Positions 29,004 to 37,310 of a stretch of 64,000 nucleotides of DNA are shown here, one piece after another (position 1 is the stretch's first letter; each line of letters begins with the position of its first letter). Both the position numbers and the translations under genes were made by a program. The notes beneath the pieces were generated by a model, which did no database searches, had not been told where the DNA came from, and worked only from the letters and a program-made list of their open reading frames with translations. Origin of the DNA: Devosia sp. Leaf420. Lineage in GTDB: Bacteria; Pseudomonadota; Alphaproteobacteria; Rhizobiales; Devosiaceae. Location of the stretch: NCBI RefSeq assembly GCF_001425445.1, contig NZ_LMQU01000011.1, positions 326 through 64,325 of the forward strand. Direction: 5' to 3'.

Positions 29004-29783
29004 ATGTTCAACATTTTTGGCAAGCGCCCCCCAGCCGAAACGGCGCCGCGCATTCACCTCGAGACCCAGCCCGCCGTAATCTACGCGATCGGGGACATTC
29101 ACGGCTGTCTTGATAAACTCAAGGCGCTTGAGGCGTTCATTGCAGAAGATGCAGCGTCGATAGACGGCGAGAAGCTGATCATCACGCTCGGCGACTATAT
29201 CGATCGCGGCCCTGCCTCAGCCCAGACGCTCAACCATCTGATCCGCCGCGCGCCCGAAGGCTTCAAACGGATCTGCCTCCAGGGCAATCATGAGGTCATG
29301 TTTCAAAAGGCCGTCGAACAACCCAAGTCCATGGGCGATTGGCTTGAGTGGGGCGGCCGCGAAACCCTGACATCCTACGGGATCGATGGCGATGCGTTCC
29401 GCTCCATGAGCGTCAGGACGCGTGGCCAGGTGATGCAGAGTTTCATCCCGGTAGATCACCTCGACTTCCTCAAGAGCCGGCCGATCATGGTGACAGCGGG
29501 TGCCTTTACTTTCGTCCATGCCGGCATAAGGCCGAAAGTAGCACTGGAGCAGCAGCGGGACGAAGATCTGATATGGATCCGTGAACCCTTCCTCAGCCAG
29601 CCGCACGGCCTGCCGGCGACAGTTGTACACGGACATACGCCGATGGACGCTCCTTCCGTTGCCGAGGGCCGGATTGGCATCGACACCGGCGCCTATGCCG
29701 GCGGCCCACTGACGGCGGTTAAGATTCTGAAGTCCGGCGCGGTCAGCTTCATGTCGACGACCGCGCCAAAACCCGCGACATAA
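29004..29783 (+). CDS. Calcineurin-like Ser/Thr (PPP-type) phosphatase
   Basis: A 259-residue cytoplasmic metallophosphatase. Metal-binding motifs are in order: GDIHGC (30-35), GDYIDRG near 67, GNHEVMF near 99, FVHAGIRP, and VVHGHTPMD. This is the bacterial PrpA/PPP layout for a protein phosphatase. Its location between two Wzz/BY-kinase genes suggests it could reverse their phosphorylation or act on their targets, but that is inference. AAAGGG lies just before the ATG at 29004; upstream in-frame starts to 28896 lack one. A shared bidirectional terminator follows. Confidence 0.85.
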   Translation: MFNIFGKRPPAETAPRIHLETQPAVIYAIGDIHGCLDKLKALEAFIAEDAASIDGEKLIITLGDYIDRGPASAQTLNHLIRRAPEGFKRICLQGNHEVMFQKAVEQPKSMGDWLEWGGRETLTSYGIDGDAFRSMSVRTRGQVMQSFIPVDHLDFLKSRPIMVTAGAFTFVHAGIRPKVALEQQRDEDLIWIREPFLSQPHGLPATVVHGHTPMDAPSVAEGRIGIDTGAYAGGPLTAVKILKSGAVSFMSTTAPKPAT

Positions 29784-29785
29784 AG

Positions 29786-29812
29786 AAAAGGCCGGGACAA
29801 GCCCGGCCTTTT
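29786..29812. terminator. Bidirectional terminator
   Basis: AAAAGGCCGGG (29786-29796) pairs with CCCGGCCTTTT (29802-29812) across a 5-nt loop; the A and T runs at the two ends make it work on both strands. It sits exactly between the convergent phosphatase and BY-kinase genes. Confidence 0.9.
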
Positions 29813-29815
29813 GCA

Positions 29816-31954
29816 TCAATCCGCGTAATAGGACGAATATTTGTAATTGTAGGACCGGGCATTTCCCGGCTCTTGGGTCATCGCCAGAACCAGCGGCGTA
29901 TCTTCCACCTTGGACCGATCGATCGTCTTGAGCGCGTTCAATACTTCGCGCTGCGTCGTGCTGGCATAGCGCGTTAGGAAGAGGATCACGTCGGCAAACT
30001 GCATGAGATAGACGCCGTCGACGACGACGCCAGCAGGCGGGGTATCGATGACGACGATATCGAAGGCCTGCGTCGCTGCCTCGATGAGTTGCACGAAAGT
30101 CTTGCTGGTCAGCAGGTGTTCCGTCGGCAGATTGCTCTGGTTTGCGCTGAGCACCACCGAAATGCCGGACTGCGGATCGCGATTGATGATCGACTTGCTC
30201 TCTTCGGGCGAGATTTCGCCCGCGAGATATTCATGCAGCCCCGATGTCGATTCCACATTGAGCTGCTTGTGGAGCGATGGCTTGCGCAGATCGGCATCGA
30301 TGATCAGGACCCGCTGGCCGGCTACACCATAGGTGCGCGCAAGAGCGAGTGCCGTCGTCGTCTTGCCCTCCACCGGCAGCGAGGACGTCACGAGGATGAC
30401 CTTGCCCCGGCGCTGTCGGCCATCGGCGCGCGGCGCCGCGAGCAATTGATCAAGGCGCAGGCGCACGCGGCGCAAGCTTTCCGAATAATGCGACAGCGGC
30501 GAGGTCACGACGAGATCGGCGGCGCTGGCAATATGGCCATCATCACGCTTATTGGGGCGCTGCAGCGGAATGCCGGTGATGACTTCACGGCGAGTGACTG
30601 TCTCAAGCTGATCCGTCGATGTGAAACCACCGACAAAATTGTCGACGACGAAGGCTAGACCGACGCCCAGACCCACCGCGGCGAGACCGGCAAGAACGAG
30701 GATCAGGCGCGAATTAGGGAAGGAGGGCGCATTGGGGGGCGTTGCCTGCGCCACGACGCGGCTATCCGCCACCTGCAGGTCGGCCTGGGCCCGCAGGTCG
30801 TTAACACGCGCGACGAGACGTTCGTAATTGGTCCGCGCCAGGGTCGAGTTCTGCTGTAGTTCATAAATGCTGGTGAGCACATCTGGCGGCAGATCGCTGC
30901 CGAGGAACCGCTGTCGCACCTGATCGCGAAGACCCGAGGCTTCATCCTGGAAGGTCGAAACCTGCTGTTGCAGCCCCTGGATTTCCTGCTGCGCCGTCGT
31001 CTGCAGACGCTGTTCGACCTGGGCGAGGCTGCCGCGCAAATCGACTGCATCGGTGGAATTGGGCTCGAGCGAATTGATGCGGTTCAAAAGCTCCGTGCGC
31101 TGCTGTTCAAGACCGGCGACGGCTTCGGACTGTAGCGAGCTGGCAAGCTGCTCGTAGTTGAGCTGCTGGAGGCTTTGGTTCGCCGTATCGACGATGCTGC
31201 CAAGCCGCTGGCGTTCACTGGTCGCCTGGGCAAGCTGCTGGCGGAGCGCCTCGATATTGCTGCTGTCGCCGGCCGAAAGACGGGCGACGTTGTCTTCGAC
31301 GAACGTATCGAAGGCGCCTTCGCTCTGCGCAAGCCGTGAGGTCGCTTCGGAAATGCGCGGCTCAAGCACGTCGAGAGAATTGAGCACCGACTGCGTCTTC
31401 GATTGAATCTGCAGCGCGATATAGGCATCGGCTGTCGCATTGGCGATACGCGCCGCCGTTGCCGGAGACGCCGCTTCCGCATTGATCGATATGAGATAGG
31501 TAAGGCCCCGGCGCTGCACCGAAATCGCACCGCGGAGACGCTCGACAAGGTTATTGAGCGCTTCTTCGCCTGTCGGCAGCGTCGGCTCGGCAAGGCGAAG
31601 GAACGCCATCAGCTCCTGCCGCAGCCCGAGCTTGGGCATGAATTCAGGATCGTTGAGCAGATTGGCGTCCTGGATCACGCGCAAAAGCGTCGGGATCGAC
31701 CGGACGATTTCAACTTCACTATCGACCCGGGCATTGTCTGCAGCGCTCGAGCCGGAGGCAAGCGCTTCAGGATCCAAGAGATCCTTGCGCGCCGTATCGA
31801 CATAAACAAGCGTCGTTGCAGTATATTCAGGCTTGAGCGAGTAAACCACGCCGCCGGTGATCACGAGGACCGTAACGACCACTAGAACGATCAGCCTTAT
31901 ATGGCGCCGCAGCACCCCCAAGATCGCCCTGAGATCAATTTCCTGTTCGTCCAT
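29816..31954 (-). CDS. Exopolysaccharide transport BY-kinase (Wzc/ExoP type)
   Basis: A 712-residue inner-membrane tyrosine kinase and co-polymerase. Wzz domain with membrane segments at about 19-40 and 430-450, a long periplasmic coiled coil (about residues 190-400, many heptad Leu/Gln, e.g. LRQQLAQATSERQRLGSIVD), then the kinase: Walker [17 protein letters not shown], Walker A' VLIIDADLRKPSLH, Walker B IVVIDTPPAGVVVDG. The tail SYNYKYSSYYAD carries five tyrosines, the autophosphorylation cluster of active BY-kinases. It should set chain length and help pass polymer to an outer-membrane exporter, which is not encoded in the window. Confidence 0.95.
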   Translation of the reverse strand: MDEQEIDLRAILGVLRRHIRLIVLVVVTVLVITGGVVYSLKPEYTATTLVYVDTARKDLLDPEALASGSSAADNARVDSEVEIVRSIPTLLRVIQDANLLNDPEFMPKLGLRQELMAFLRLAEPTLPTGEEALNNLVERLRGAISVQRRGLTYLISINAEAASPATAARIANATADAYIALQIQSKTQSVLNSLDVLEPRISEATSRLAQSEGAFDTFVEDNVARLSAGDSSNIEALRQQLAQATSERQRLGSIVDTANQSLQQLNYEQLASSLQSEAVAGLEQQRTELLNRINSLEPNSTDAVDLRGSLAQVEQRLQTTAQQEIQGLQQQVSTFQDEASGLRDQVRQRFLGSDLPPDVLTSIYELQQNSTLARTNYERLVARVNDLRAQADLQVADSRVVAQATPPNAPSFPNSRLILVLAGLAAVGLGVGLAFVVDNFVGGFTSTDQLETVTRREVITGIPLQRPNKRDDGHIASAADLVVTSPLSHYSESLRRVRLRLDQLLAAPRADGRQRRGKVILVTSSLPVEGKTTTALALARTYGVAGQRVLIIDADLRKPSLHKQLNVESTSGLHEYLAGEISPEESKSIINRDPQSGISVVLSANQSNLPTEHLLTSKTFVQLIEAATQAFDIVVIDTPPAGVVVDGVYLMQFADVILFLTRYASTTQREVLNALKTIDRSKVEDTPLVLAMTQEPGNARSYNYKYSSYYAD

Positions 31955-32084
31955 GGAGCACCCGCCGATTTTCGTGGATGTGTTATCTCTATGAAGTCAG
32001 CGCCGCGCAACCACTTTTCGGCCATATGAATAACGTCACAGCGCCCAAGTCATGGGCGCCATGCAGGTTTATGATGACTTGTGA

Positions 32085-32633
32085 TCAACCCCAGCGGCGC
32101 GGGTCTGCACCGGACATGCCGACCACTCGATAGCCTGTCTCCCGGAACAGCCGGATTTCGCCAGTCAAATTGTCGAGCGTCAGATCGCCATTGTGGGTTT
32201 TGACGACCAGCACCGCATGGCCCTGACCATCCCGCGTTTTGACATAGGCAACACGCAAGGCGCTTGGCGATACGCCAGCCCGGATGAGCTCATGGCGCTT
32301 GCTGACAACGTAGCTCTTGCAATCCCCCACACTTGGATTGACGCGCCAGACCTGTGCGAAAGGACTGTCGAGACGGGGACGGATGGCGCGGTTGACGCGC
32401 GCATTGACGCGGGTGAGGAGACGCATCACATCGTCATCGAGCGCAATTTTCTCCGTGCCTCCAGGCTGGCATTCGCGCGGATTAATGACGCAGAACACCT
32501 GGAAACTCTCTGGACCACGAGCGCTAACACGCTCCTGTATAACGATATTTGTCTGCCTGTTCGCAAAAGCTGTTTCAGCTGTGCCAAATAAGGCGACGGC
32601 GCTGACCGCGGCTGCAAAAACCATATTCTTCAT
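32085..32633 (-). CDS. Secreted transglutaminase-like cysteine peptidase (C93), copy 1
   Basis: A 182-residue BTLCP-family (peptidase C93) protein. Signal peptide MKNMVFAAAVSAVALFGTAE with cleavage after AFA near residue 24; then the catalytic triad C105 (VGDCKSYVVSKR), H139 (GQGHAVLVV) and D154 (LTLDNLTGEI), all intact. Relatives include LapG, which cleaves a surface adhesin under c-di-GMP control; the target here is unknown. ATG at 32633 is chosen for the AAGGA 8 nt upstream and the signal peptide. A near-identical copy lies at 35720-36268 with the same leader, so a duplication happened here. Confidence 0.9.
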   Translation of the reverse strand: MKNMVFAAAVSAVALFGTAETAFANRQTNIVIQERVSARGPESFQVFCVINPRECQPGGTEKIALDDDVMRLLTRVNARVNRAIRPRLDSPFAQVWRVNPSVGDCKSYVVSKRHELIRAGVSPSALRVAYVKTRDGQGHAVLVVKTHNGDLTLDNLTGEIRLFRETGYRVVGMSGADPRRWG

Positions 32634-32702
32634 ATTGCCCATCCTTGGACTGATCCGATGGATGCAACTTGAACGAACCGATTTGCTGTCCTCTGTTGGA
32701 AG

Positions 32703-32724
32703 CACTTCAAATTTTATGAAAATT
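32703..32724 (-). promoter_or_regulatory. Shared promoter element of the C93 peptidase pair, copy 1
   Basis: The strand reading towards the peptidase contains AATTTTCATAAAATTTG, matched at 36338-36359 by the same sequence with one change (C-A to C-G). Both copies end exactly 70 nt from their ATG codons, and a 27-nt block directly before each start (32635-32661 and 36270-36296) is identical. Conservation of position and sequence suggests a promoter or regulator site kept for common control. Confidence 0.5.
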
Positions 32725-32870
32725 ACTTGGACATAGAATTGCCAGCTTTACCGGAATTAACTACACAGCCAGTTATGCATGGCGCGCAAAGCGTCTTCAC
32801 TCGCCGGACACTTGACAGTCAGGACGTCCGTCGTGTTTGCTAAATAAAGAATTAACACGAGGGTCATCCC

Positions 32871-33467
32871 ATGATGCGAAATCTTGTACGGGTTTTGCTT
32901 GTCTCCACTGCTCTGGTCGCCGCTCCGGTCACCTCGGCATTTGCTATCTCGGCTGCCGTTCAGACTCAAATCGACGCGCTGCCAAATGCGGCTGCGGTCA
33001 ACGCTGCTATCGCAGCACTTGAAGCTGCCGCTCTGAGCACTGCTCCTGACGCTGCTGCAGCCGCTGCTGTTGCTGCCCAGAACCTTGCAGCCGCACTCGG
33101 TCCGAACGCTGCACTTCTGAGCACTATCGTTGTCGATGTTGCTGCTGACGTTGCTGCCGCAGGCGGCACCCCTGCCAGCATTCAGCGTATTACCACGGCG
33201 GCAGCCGCTGCTGGCATCTCGGTGGATACCGCTGCGGTTGTTGCTGCGGCCCAGGCCAACGGCATGACGTTTACGCAGGCTGATCTCACCGCAATTGGTG
33301 CCGTTGGTCCTGCAGGCGGCGCGCCGGCTGGCGGCGCACCGGCCCCAGCAGCCGGAACAGCAACGCCCGATTCCAGCGGCGGCTCCGAGCAGACGTCACC
33401 TCCTCCGGCCGGTGGTGGTACGACCACTCCTGGTGGTGGCACTGGCACTCCAGTAAGCCCGACCTGA
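32871..33467 (+). CDS. Secreted Ala-rich protein with Pro/Gly tail, unknown function
   Basis: A 198-residue low-complexity protein. Signal peptide to about residue 25 (LVSTALVAAPVTSAFA), an alanine-rich predicted helical part to about residue 140 (ALEAAALSTAPDAAAAAAVA; NLAAALGPNAALLSTI), then a flexible Gly/Pro/Thr/Ser tail (GGAPAGGAPAPAAG; GGGTTTPGGGTGTPVSPT). No Cys. No family is recognised; composition resembles small secreted matrix or structural proteins. GAGGG precedes the ATG pair at 32871/32874. A strong terminator follows 17 nt after the stop. It is divergent from the C93 peptidase in a polysaccharide locus, so a matrix role is possible but unproven. Confidence 0.75.
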   Translation: MMRNLVRVLLVSTALVAAPVTSAFAISAAVQTQIDALPNAAAVNAAIAALEAAALSTAPDAAAAAAVAAQNLAAALGPNAALLSTIVVDVAADVAAAGGTPASIQRITTAAAAAGISVDTAAVVAAAQANGMTFTQADLTAIGAVGPAGGAPAGGAPAPAAGTATPDSSGGSEQTSPPPAGGGTTTPGGGTGTPVSPT

Positions 33468-33483
33468 TTAGGCCCAAAGTAAT

Positions 33484-33512
33484 AAAAAGGCCCCGCAGTG
33501 CGGGGCCTTTTT
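33484..33512. terminator. Rho-independent terminator, usable on both strands
   Basis: AAAAAGGCCCCGC (33484-33496) pairs with GCGGGGCCTTTTT (33500-33512) around a 3-nt loop, directly downstream of the Ala-rich protein gene. The flanking A and T runs allow it to stop the opposing transcript too. Confidence 0.92.
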
Positions 33513-33661
33513 ATTTCGACTTGGAGTTATGGTGCGGATAAGTGCCCTGTCTATGGGAAGTTCAGCGAGCAAAGAGGGCTGCGGCATATGATATTCGCAT
33601 TGAAGTAAGTTTTGCGACAAGACTGCAGCCACAACGCTCCGCCCAACAATTGATGCCCTTG

Positions 33662-35008
33662 CTAAATTTGGCCCGGCACTCGCGATCTGACCGTTGCCGC
33701 TAGCCCTAAGGCGACGATCGCAACAAACAAAAAAGTATTGGCCTGGATTTCGAGACTGAAATCGACCAGCGAGTGTACCGCACAAGTAAGCATCGCCCCT
33801 ATGGCAGCAAGTCTAGCCGGATTAAGCGTTGTGCCTAAGAGCTGCGACCACAAGATCCTGCCAAAGAGAATGGCACTTGCGATGATCAGCAAAGAGCCCG
33901 CGGGAATGCCGAGTTCGGAGAAGAGCGCGAGATAAGTATTGTGTGCCTTGTCCCAAAAGCCAACGAGGTTGAGTGGCGGGCCAAAGAACGCCGGAAAAAA
34001 GAGCGAGAATGCACCCCCACCATATCCCGTCCATGGCCGCGTCATGATGACATCCCATACTTGAACATAGAGATTCATGCGCCCTTCGCTGGAACCCTCG
34101 ATGTCAAGCCCGCGCTCAATTACGCCCTGTCCGAAGGTCCAAACGATCAAAAGGGACGCCGCAACAGCAATCGCTACGACTGCCGGAATAAGCAACTTCC
34201 AGTGACGGTTCTGCTTGAGAACCAGCAGCAAGACGACGAAAGCTCCTAGTAACCCGGCGAACAGCCCCATCCTTGACTGGGTCGCAAGCAGGGCCACCAT
34301 AATGACGAATAGTCCAGCAACGTGAAAGAAAAGCCGGAAAATCTTGTCCATCACTGTCTCATTCCGGGCCCTCTTGGCACTGATGATGCCTGGCAGCAGC
34401 GAAATTCCTACACTGAGCCCAATTGCAAGGAAGGTCGCGAACGAGTTTCGGTTAATAAAGGTCCCGGTTGCGACACCCATATAAGCAATTTTGGGTAAGC
34501 CTAGAATTGTATCACCGAACTGGGTCAACTGGATCAACGAAAACCCGGCATGGGCAACAATGCCCCAAAATAGAATCTTGATCATCAAGACGGAGCGGTT
34601 TTCTTTTGCGCCAGCTTGAAGGGCCAGCACGAAGAAAAGCCCGTACGTCGCTATTCTGATCAACATGAGCCATGTCGCGCCTGGCGCCGTACTGATTGTC
34701 TCCGAGGTAATTGTTCCTCCAGACAAGGCTATGGAGAACGGAGACAGGATAGCCCCGAAGGGCACAACCTGCACGACCAGCCACAGAAGCAAAAGGGCCC
34801 ATAGGCCTACCGACCAGCCGATCTTGCTCAGCGGTATGCGCAAGCCCTCGCCATTCCGCGCAGCGGCAACGAAATAAACAAATGCCGCCGCGGCGACGAC
34901 TAGCCCCCAGATCGCCCAAAAGAACGGCCGATTGCTGCCAAAGGGTATTGGCGACAAAACCACGACGAGGACCACCAGCGACCCTGCAAAATTATTGAGT
35001 CTGGTCAT
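33662..35008 (-). CDS. O-antigen ligase-like membrane protein (Wzy/WaaL family)
   Basis: A 448-residue polytopic protein with about 11-12 hydrophobic segments. The Wzy_C domain is seen in the middle-to-end: TGTFINRNSFATFLAIGLSV, ATQSRMGLFAGLLGAFVVLL, a large periplasmic loop with GRMNLYVQVWDVIMTRPWTG, and HNTYLALFSELGIPAGSLL, whose 'H-N-x-Y-L' is the family's conserved His motif. It may ligate or polymerise surface polysaccharide. ATG at 35008 overlaps the upstream gene's stop as ATGA; the longer frame to 35134 lies inside that gene. Confidence 0.88.
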   Translation of the reverse strand: MTRLNNFAGSLVVLVVVLSPIPFGSNRPFFWAIWGLVVAAAAFVYFVAAARNGEGLRIPLSKIGWSVGLWALLLLWLVVQVVPFGAILSPFSIALSGGTITSETISTAPGATWLMLIRIATYGLFFVLALQAGAKENRSVLMIKILFWGIVAHAGFSLIQLTQFGDTILGLPKIAYMGVATGTFINRNSFATFLAIGLSVGISLLPGIISAKRARNETVMDKIFRLFFHVAGLFVIMVALLATQSRMGLFAGLLGAFVVLLLVLKQNRHWKLLIPAVVAIAVAASLLIVWTFGQGVIERGLDIEGSSEGRMNLYVQVWDVIMTRPWTGYGGGAFSLFFPAFFGPPLNLVGFWDKAHNTYLALFSELGIPAGSLLIIASAILFGRILWSQLLGTTLNPARLAAIGAMLTCAVHSLVDFSLEIQANTFLFVAIVALGLAATVRSRVPGQI

Positions 35009-35670
35009 GAGCCTGTGCCCTGAGAAGAAACTGCACGGACAAAGGCACGTTGCAGGTTGGGCGGCGCCTTTTCGAGATTGGCCGTGATGTCTTCTCGAAA
35101 ATCTGGATTGCCTGCATAACGTTGCGCCAGCCATTCACGCCCAGGTCCGGAATGGGCGAGCACGACGATATCCGCTCCAAGCTGGCTCTGCAGCTCGGGC
35201 GGTAGCGTGCTCCAGAACGGATAAGCAAGTGCTAGCCGCAGCGAGGCCATCGCCCACTGGTTTGCCGTGGTCAATTGTGATTGCGCCAGGGAGTGCTGGA
35301 AGTCCGCGCTTGCCCCGTCAAATGCTTGCGTTACAGCAAGCCCGAACCAAGCGTATGAAAAGAGCGGCGCATCGCGCAACAATCCTCCAGCCAAAGACTG
35401 GCAACTGACGCGGACCTTTGCGGTCTCATCATTTAGCGCAGTGCCGACAAGTGGGAGGAGCGTTGCGACGCAGTCGTCTAGTATAAGACGCTGCGCTTGA
35501 AGCGACAGACCTGGATCAGGAGCGCCGGTGGCGAGAAAATCCAGTTTTTCCCGGGCGTTGTCACCACCAGCAAAGTAGGGAACAATTTCTCTGTATGCTG
35601 CGGTGGCAGAGCCTGCAAAAAGTGCCACCGCGACGATTAACGAAAGCCAAAGCCCCCACGCACGTGTCAT
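35005..35670 (-). CDS. Membrane-anchored protein of unknown function in polysaccharide locus
   Basis: A 221-residue protein with an N-terminal signal anchor (MTRAWGLWLSLIVAVALFAG). The rest is periplasmic and mostly helical: LSLQAQRLILDDCVATLLPL, FSYAWFGLAVTQAFDGASAD, NQWAMASLRLALAYPFWSTL. The alternating helices resemble tetratricopeptide-like packing, but no motif is certain. It is translationally coupled (ATGA) to the O-antigen-ligase-like gene, and proteins of this kind often accompany such ligases. ATG at 35670 is chosen because the anchor begins there; GGGGGA lies about 14 nt upstream. Confidence 0.7.
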   Translation of the reverse strand: MTRAWGLWLSLIVAVALFAGSATAAYREIVPYFAGGDNAREKLDFLATGAPDPGLSLQAQRLILDDCVATLLPLVGTALNDETAKVRVSCQSLAGGLLRDAPLFSYAWFGLAVTQAFDGASADFQHSLAQSQLTTANQWAMASLRLALAYPFWSTLPPELQSQLGADIVVLAHSGPGREWLAQRYAGNPDFREDITANLEKAPPNLQRAFVRAVSSQGTGS

Positions 35671-35719
35671 AGACCCGTCTATCCCCCTCGAATCACCGAC
35701 ACTTATATCAGATTTGCAA

Positions 35720-36268
35720 TTAACCCCAGCGGCGCGGATCGGAACCGGACATGCCGACCAGGCGGTAGCCCGTTTGACGGAAAAGCCTGATTTCGCCTGT
35801 GAGATTATCAAGCGTTAAATCACCATTGTGAGTTTTGACGACCAACACGGCGTGGCTTTGTCCATCGCGTGTCTTAACGTAAGCGATGCGTAGTGCGCTC
35901 GGCGAAAGGCCGGCACGGATCAACTCGTGGCGCTTGCTGACCACATAGCTTTTGCAATCGCCAACGCTGGGATTGACGCGCCACACCTGGGCGAGAGGAC
36001 TGTCGAGGCGGGGGCGAATAGCGCGATTGACGCGCGAATTGACACGGGTGAGCAGACGCATCACATCGTCATCAAGCGCGATCTTGGCATCGCCGCCGGG
36101 CTGACACTCACGTGGATTGATTGCACAAAATACCTGGAAACTCTCCGGCCCGCGAGAACTCACACGCTCCTGCACCACAATTTGGGTCGGGCGATTGGCA
36201 AAGGCCATATCGACTGAACCGAACATAGCTACCGCGCTGACGATAGCTGCAAATACGACCTTCTTCAT
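35720..36268 (-). CDS. Secreted transglutaminase-like cysteine peptidase (C93), copy 2
   Basis: A 182-residue protein that is the close paralogue of the product of 32085-32633: from residue 26 to the end I count only about 15 substitutions, none at the triad C105, H139, D154. Signal peptide MKKVVFAAIVSAVAMFG, cleaved after AFA. AAGGA precedes the ATG at 36268 with the same 8-nt spacing as in copy 1. It is transcribed towards the two-gene unit at 35670-33662 with only 49 nt between, so it may head that transcript. Confidence 0.9.
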   Translation of the reverse strand: MKKVVFAAIVSAVAMFGSVDMAFANRPTQIVVQERVSSRGPESFQVFCAINPRECQPGGDAKIALDDDVMRLLTRVNSRVNRAIRPRLDSPLAQVWRVNPSVGDCKSYVVSKRHELIRAGLSPSALRIAYVKTRDGQSHAVLVVKTHNGDLTLDNLTGEIRLFRQTGYRLVGMSGSDPRRWG

Positions 36269-36337
36269 TTTGCCCATCCTTGGACTGATCCGATGGGAAC
36301 AATTTGCAGGTTCGCTTTTGCTGCCTTCTCTCAAAAT

Positions 36338-36359
36338 CACTTCAAATTTTACGAAAATT
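36338..36359 (-). promoter_or_regulatory. Shared promoter element of the C93 peptidase pair, copy 2
   Basis: Counterpart of the site at 32703-32724: AATTTTCGTAAAATTTG on the coding strand, again 70 nt upstream of the ATG. See copy 1 for the comparison. Confidence 0.5.
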
Positions 36360-36451
36360 GCCATAATCAAGCGGCAAGTATCGCGCCGCGTTAATCTTGA
36401 TGGCAGCCATGTCTTGAACGCACGAGACATTCCGTGCGATCTCTGTGATAG

Positions 36452-36466
36452 TTAGTAAAGAGTTAA
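36452..36466. promoter_or_regulatory. CtrA-like half-site pair before the sugar transferase
   Basis: TTAG-TAAAGAG-TTAA fits the alphaproteobacterial CtrA pattern TTAA-N7-TTAA with one mismatch, 26 nt upstream of the sugar-transferase ATG. Such short matches arise by chance often, so this is only a candidate. Confidence 0.25.
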
Positions 36467-36491
36467 GTAGCGTATAACGCTGGGGGCTAAG

Positions 36492-37301
36492 ATGGACGGG
36501 ACAGCCAACTTGGTAGATCGCGAAGCAATGGCCTTGCGCGACGACATCTCTTCAAGTGTCGTGACGCAACGCGAGAGTGCAGTTGAGTTGAATTGGAGCC
36601 CGTCGGTTCCGCGTGAACTGACGCGTACGCAAAATGGGCTTCCGGTGCAGTGGGTCGATAGCGCTCCCGCAGCGCCTGCATCGAGCTTTTCGCGCAGCGT
36701 TTCGCTCATTGTTAAGCGCTTGGTGGACATTGCGGGTGCTGGCGCAGGTCTTCTGTTCCTGGCCCCCCTTCTGATCATCGTGGCGCTGCTGATCAAGAAT
36801 ACCGACAAGGGTCCGGTCTTTTTCCGTCAGTCCCGCGTCGGTCTTGATGGCCGCGTTTTTCAGATCATGAAGTTCCGCTCCATGTATGCGGATCGGTGCG
36901 ATGTCTCGGGAATCTCGCAGACGGTTGCGGACGACAAGCGCGTTACCCCAATTGGCGCCCTGATCCGAAAGACCAGCATTGACGAGCTGCCGCAGCTGAT
37001 CAATGTCCTGCGTGGTGACATGTCGCTTGTCGGGCCGCGTCCGCACGTCGCTGGGATGCTCGCTGGCGGCATGGCCTACGAGGACCTGGTCCCTCACTAT
37101 GGCTTCCGCCACCACGTCCGTCCAGGTCTGACCGGCTGGGCGCAGTGCCAAGGCCTGCGAGGCCCAACGGTTGATCGCTCCAAGGCGCTACAGCGCGTTG
37201 GCCACGACTTCGCTTATGTGCAGAATTTCTCGCTCTGGCTTGATGCGAAGATTTTGGTGAAAACCGTAGCGTCCGAGCTGCTGAGTTCAACGGCCCACTA
37301 A
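36492..37301 (+). CDS. Priming undecaprenyl-phosphate sugar transferase
   Basis: A 269-residue monotopic phosphoglycosyl transferase (bacterial sugar transferase domain), expected to start repeat-unit synthesis by moving sugar-1-phosphate onto undecaprenyl phosphate. After a polar 68-residue N-terminal extension comes the re-entrant membrane helix (about 76-101), [20 protein letters not shown], then [22 protein letters not shown], and the catalytic region [20 protein letters not shown] followed by GPRPHV. It lacks the four extra N-terminal helices of the WcaJ/WbaP forms. It stands alone, apart from the repeat-unit operon at 18-24 kb. Confidence 0.93.
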   Translation: MDGTANLVDREAMALRDDISSSVVTQRESAVELNWSPSVPRELTRTQNGLPVQWVDSAPAAPASSFSRSVSLIVKRLVDIAGAGAGLLFLAPLLIIVALLIKNTDKGPVFFRQSRVGLDGRVFQIMKFRSMYADRCDVSGISQTVADDKRVTPIGALIRKTSIDELPQLINVLRGDMSLVGPRPHVAGMLAGGMAYEDLVPHYGFRHHVRPGLTGWAQCQGLRGPTVDRSKALQRVGHDFAYVQNFSLWLDAKILVKTVASELLSSTAH

Positions 37302-37310
37302 AAGGACCAG

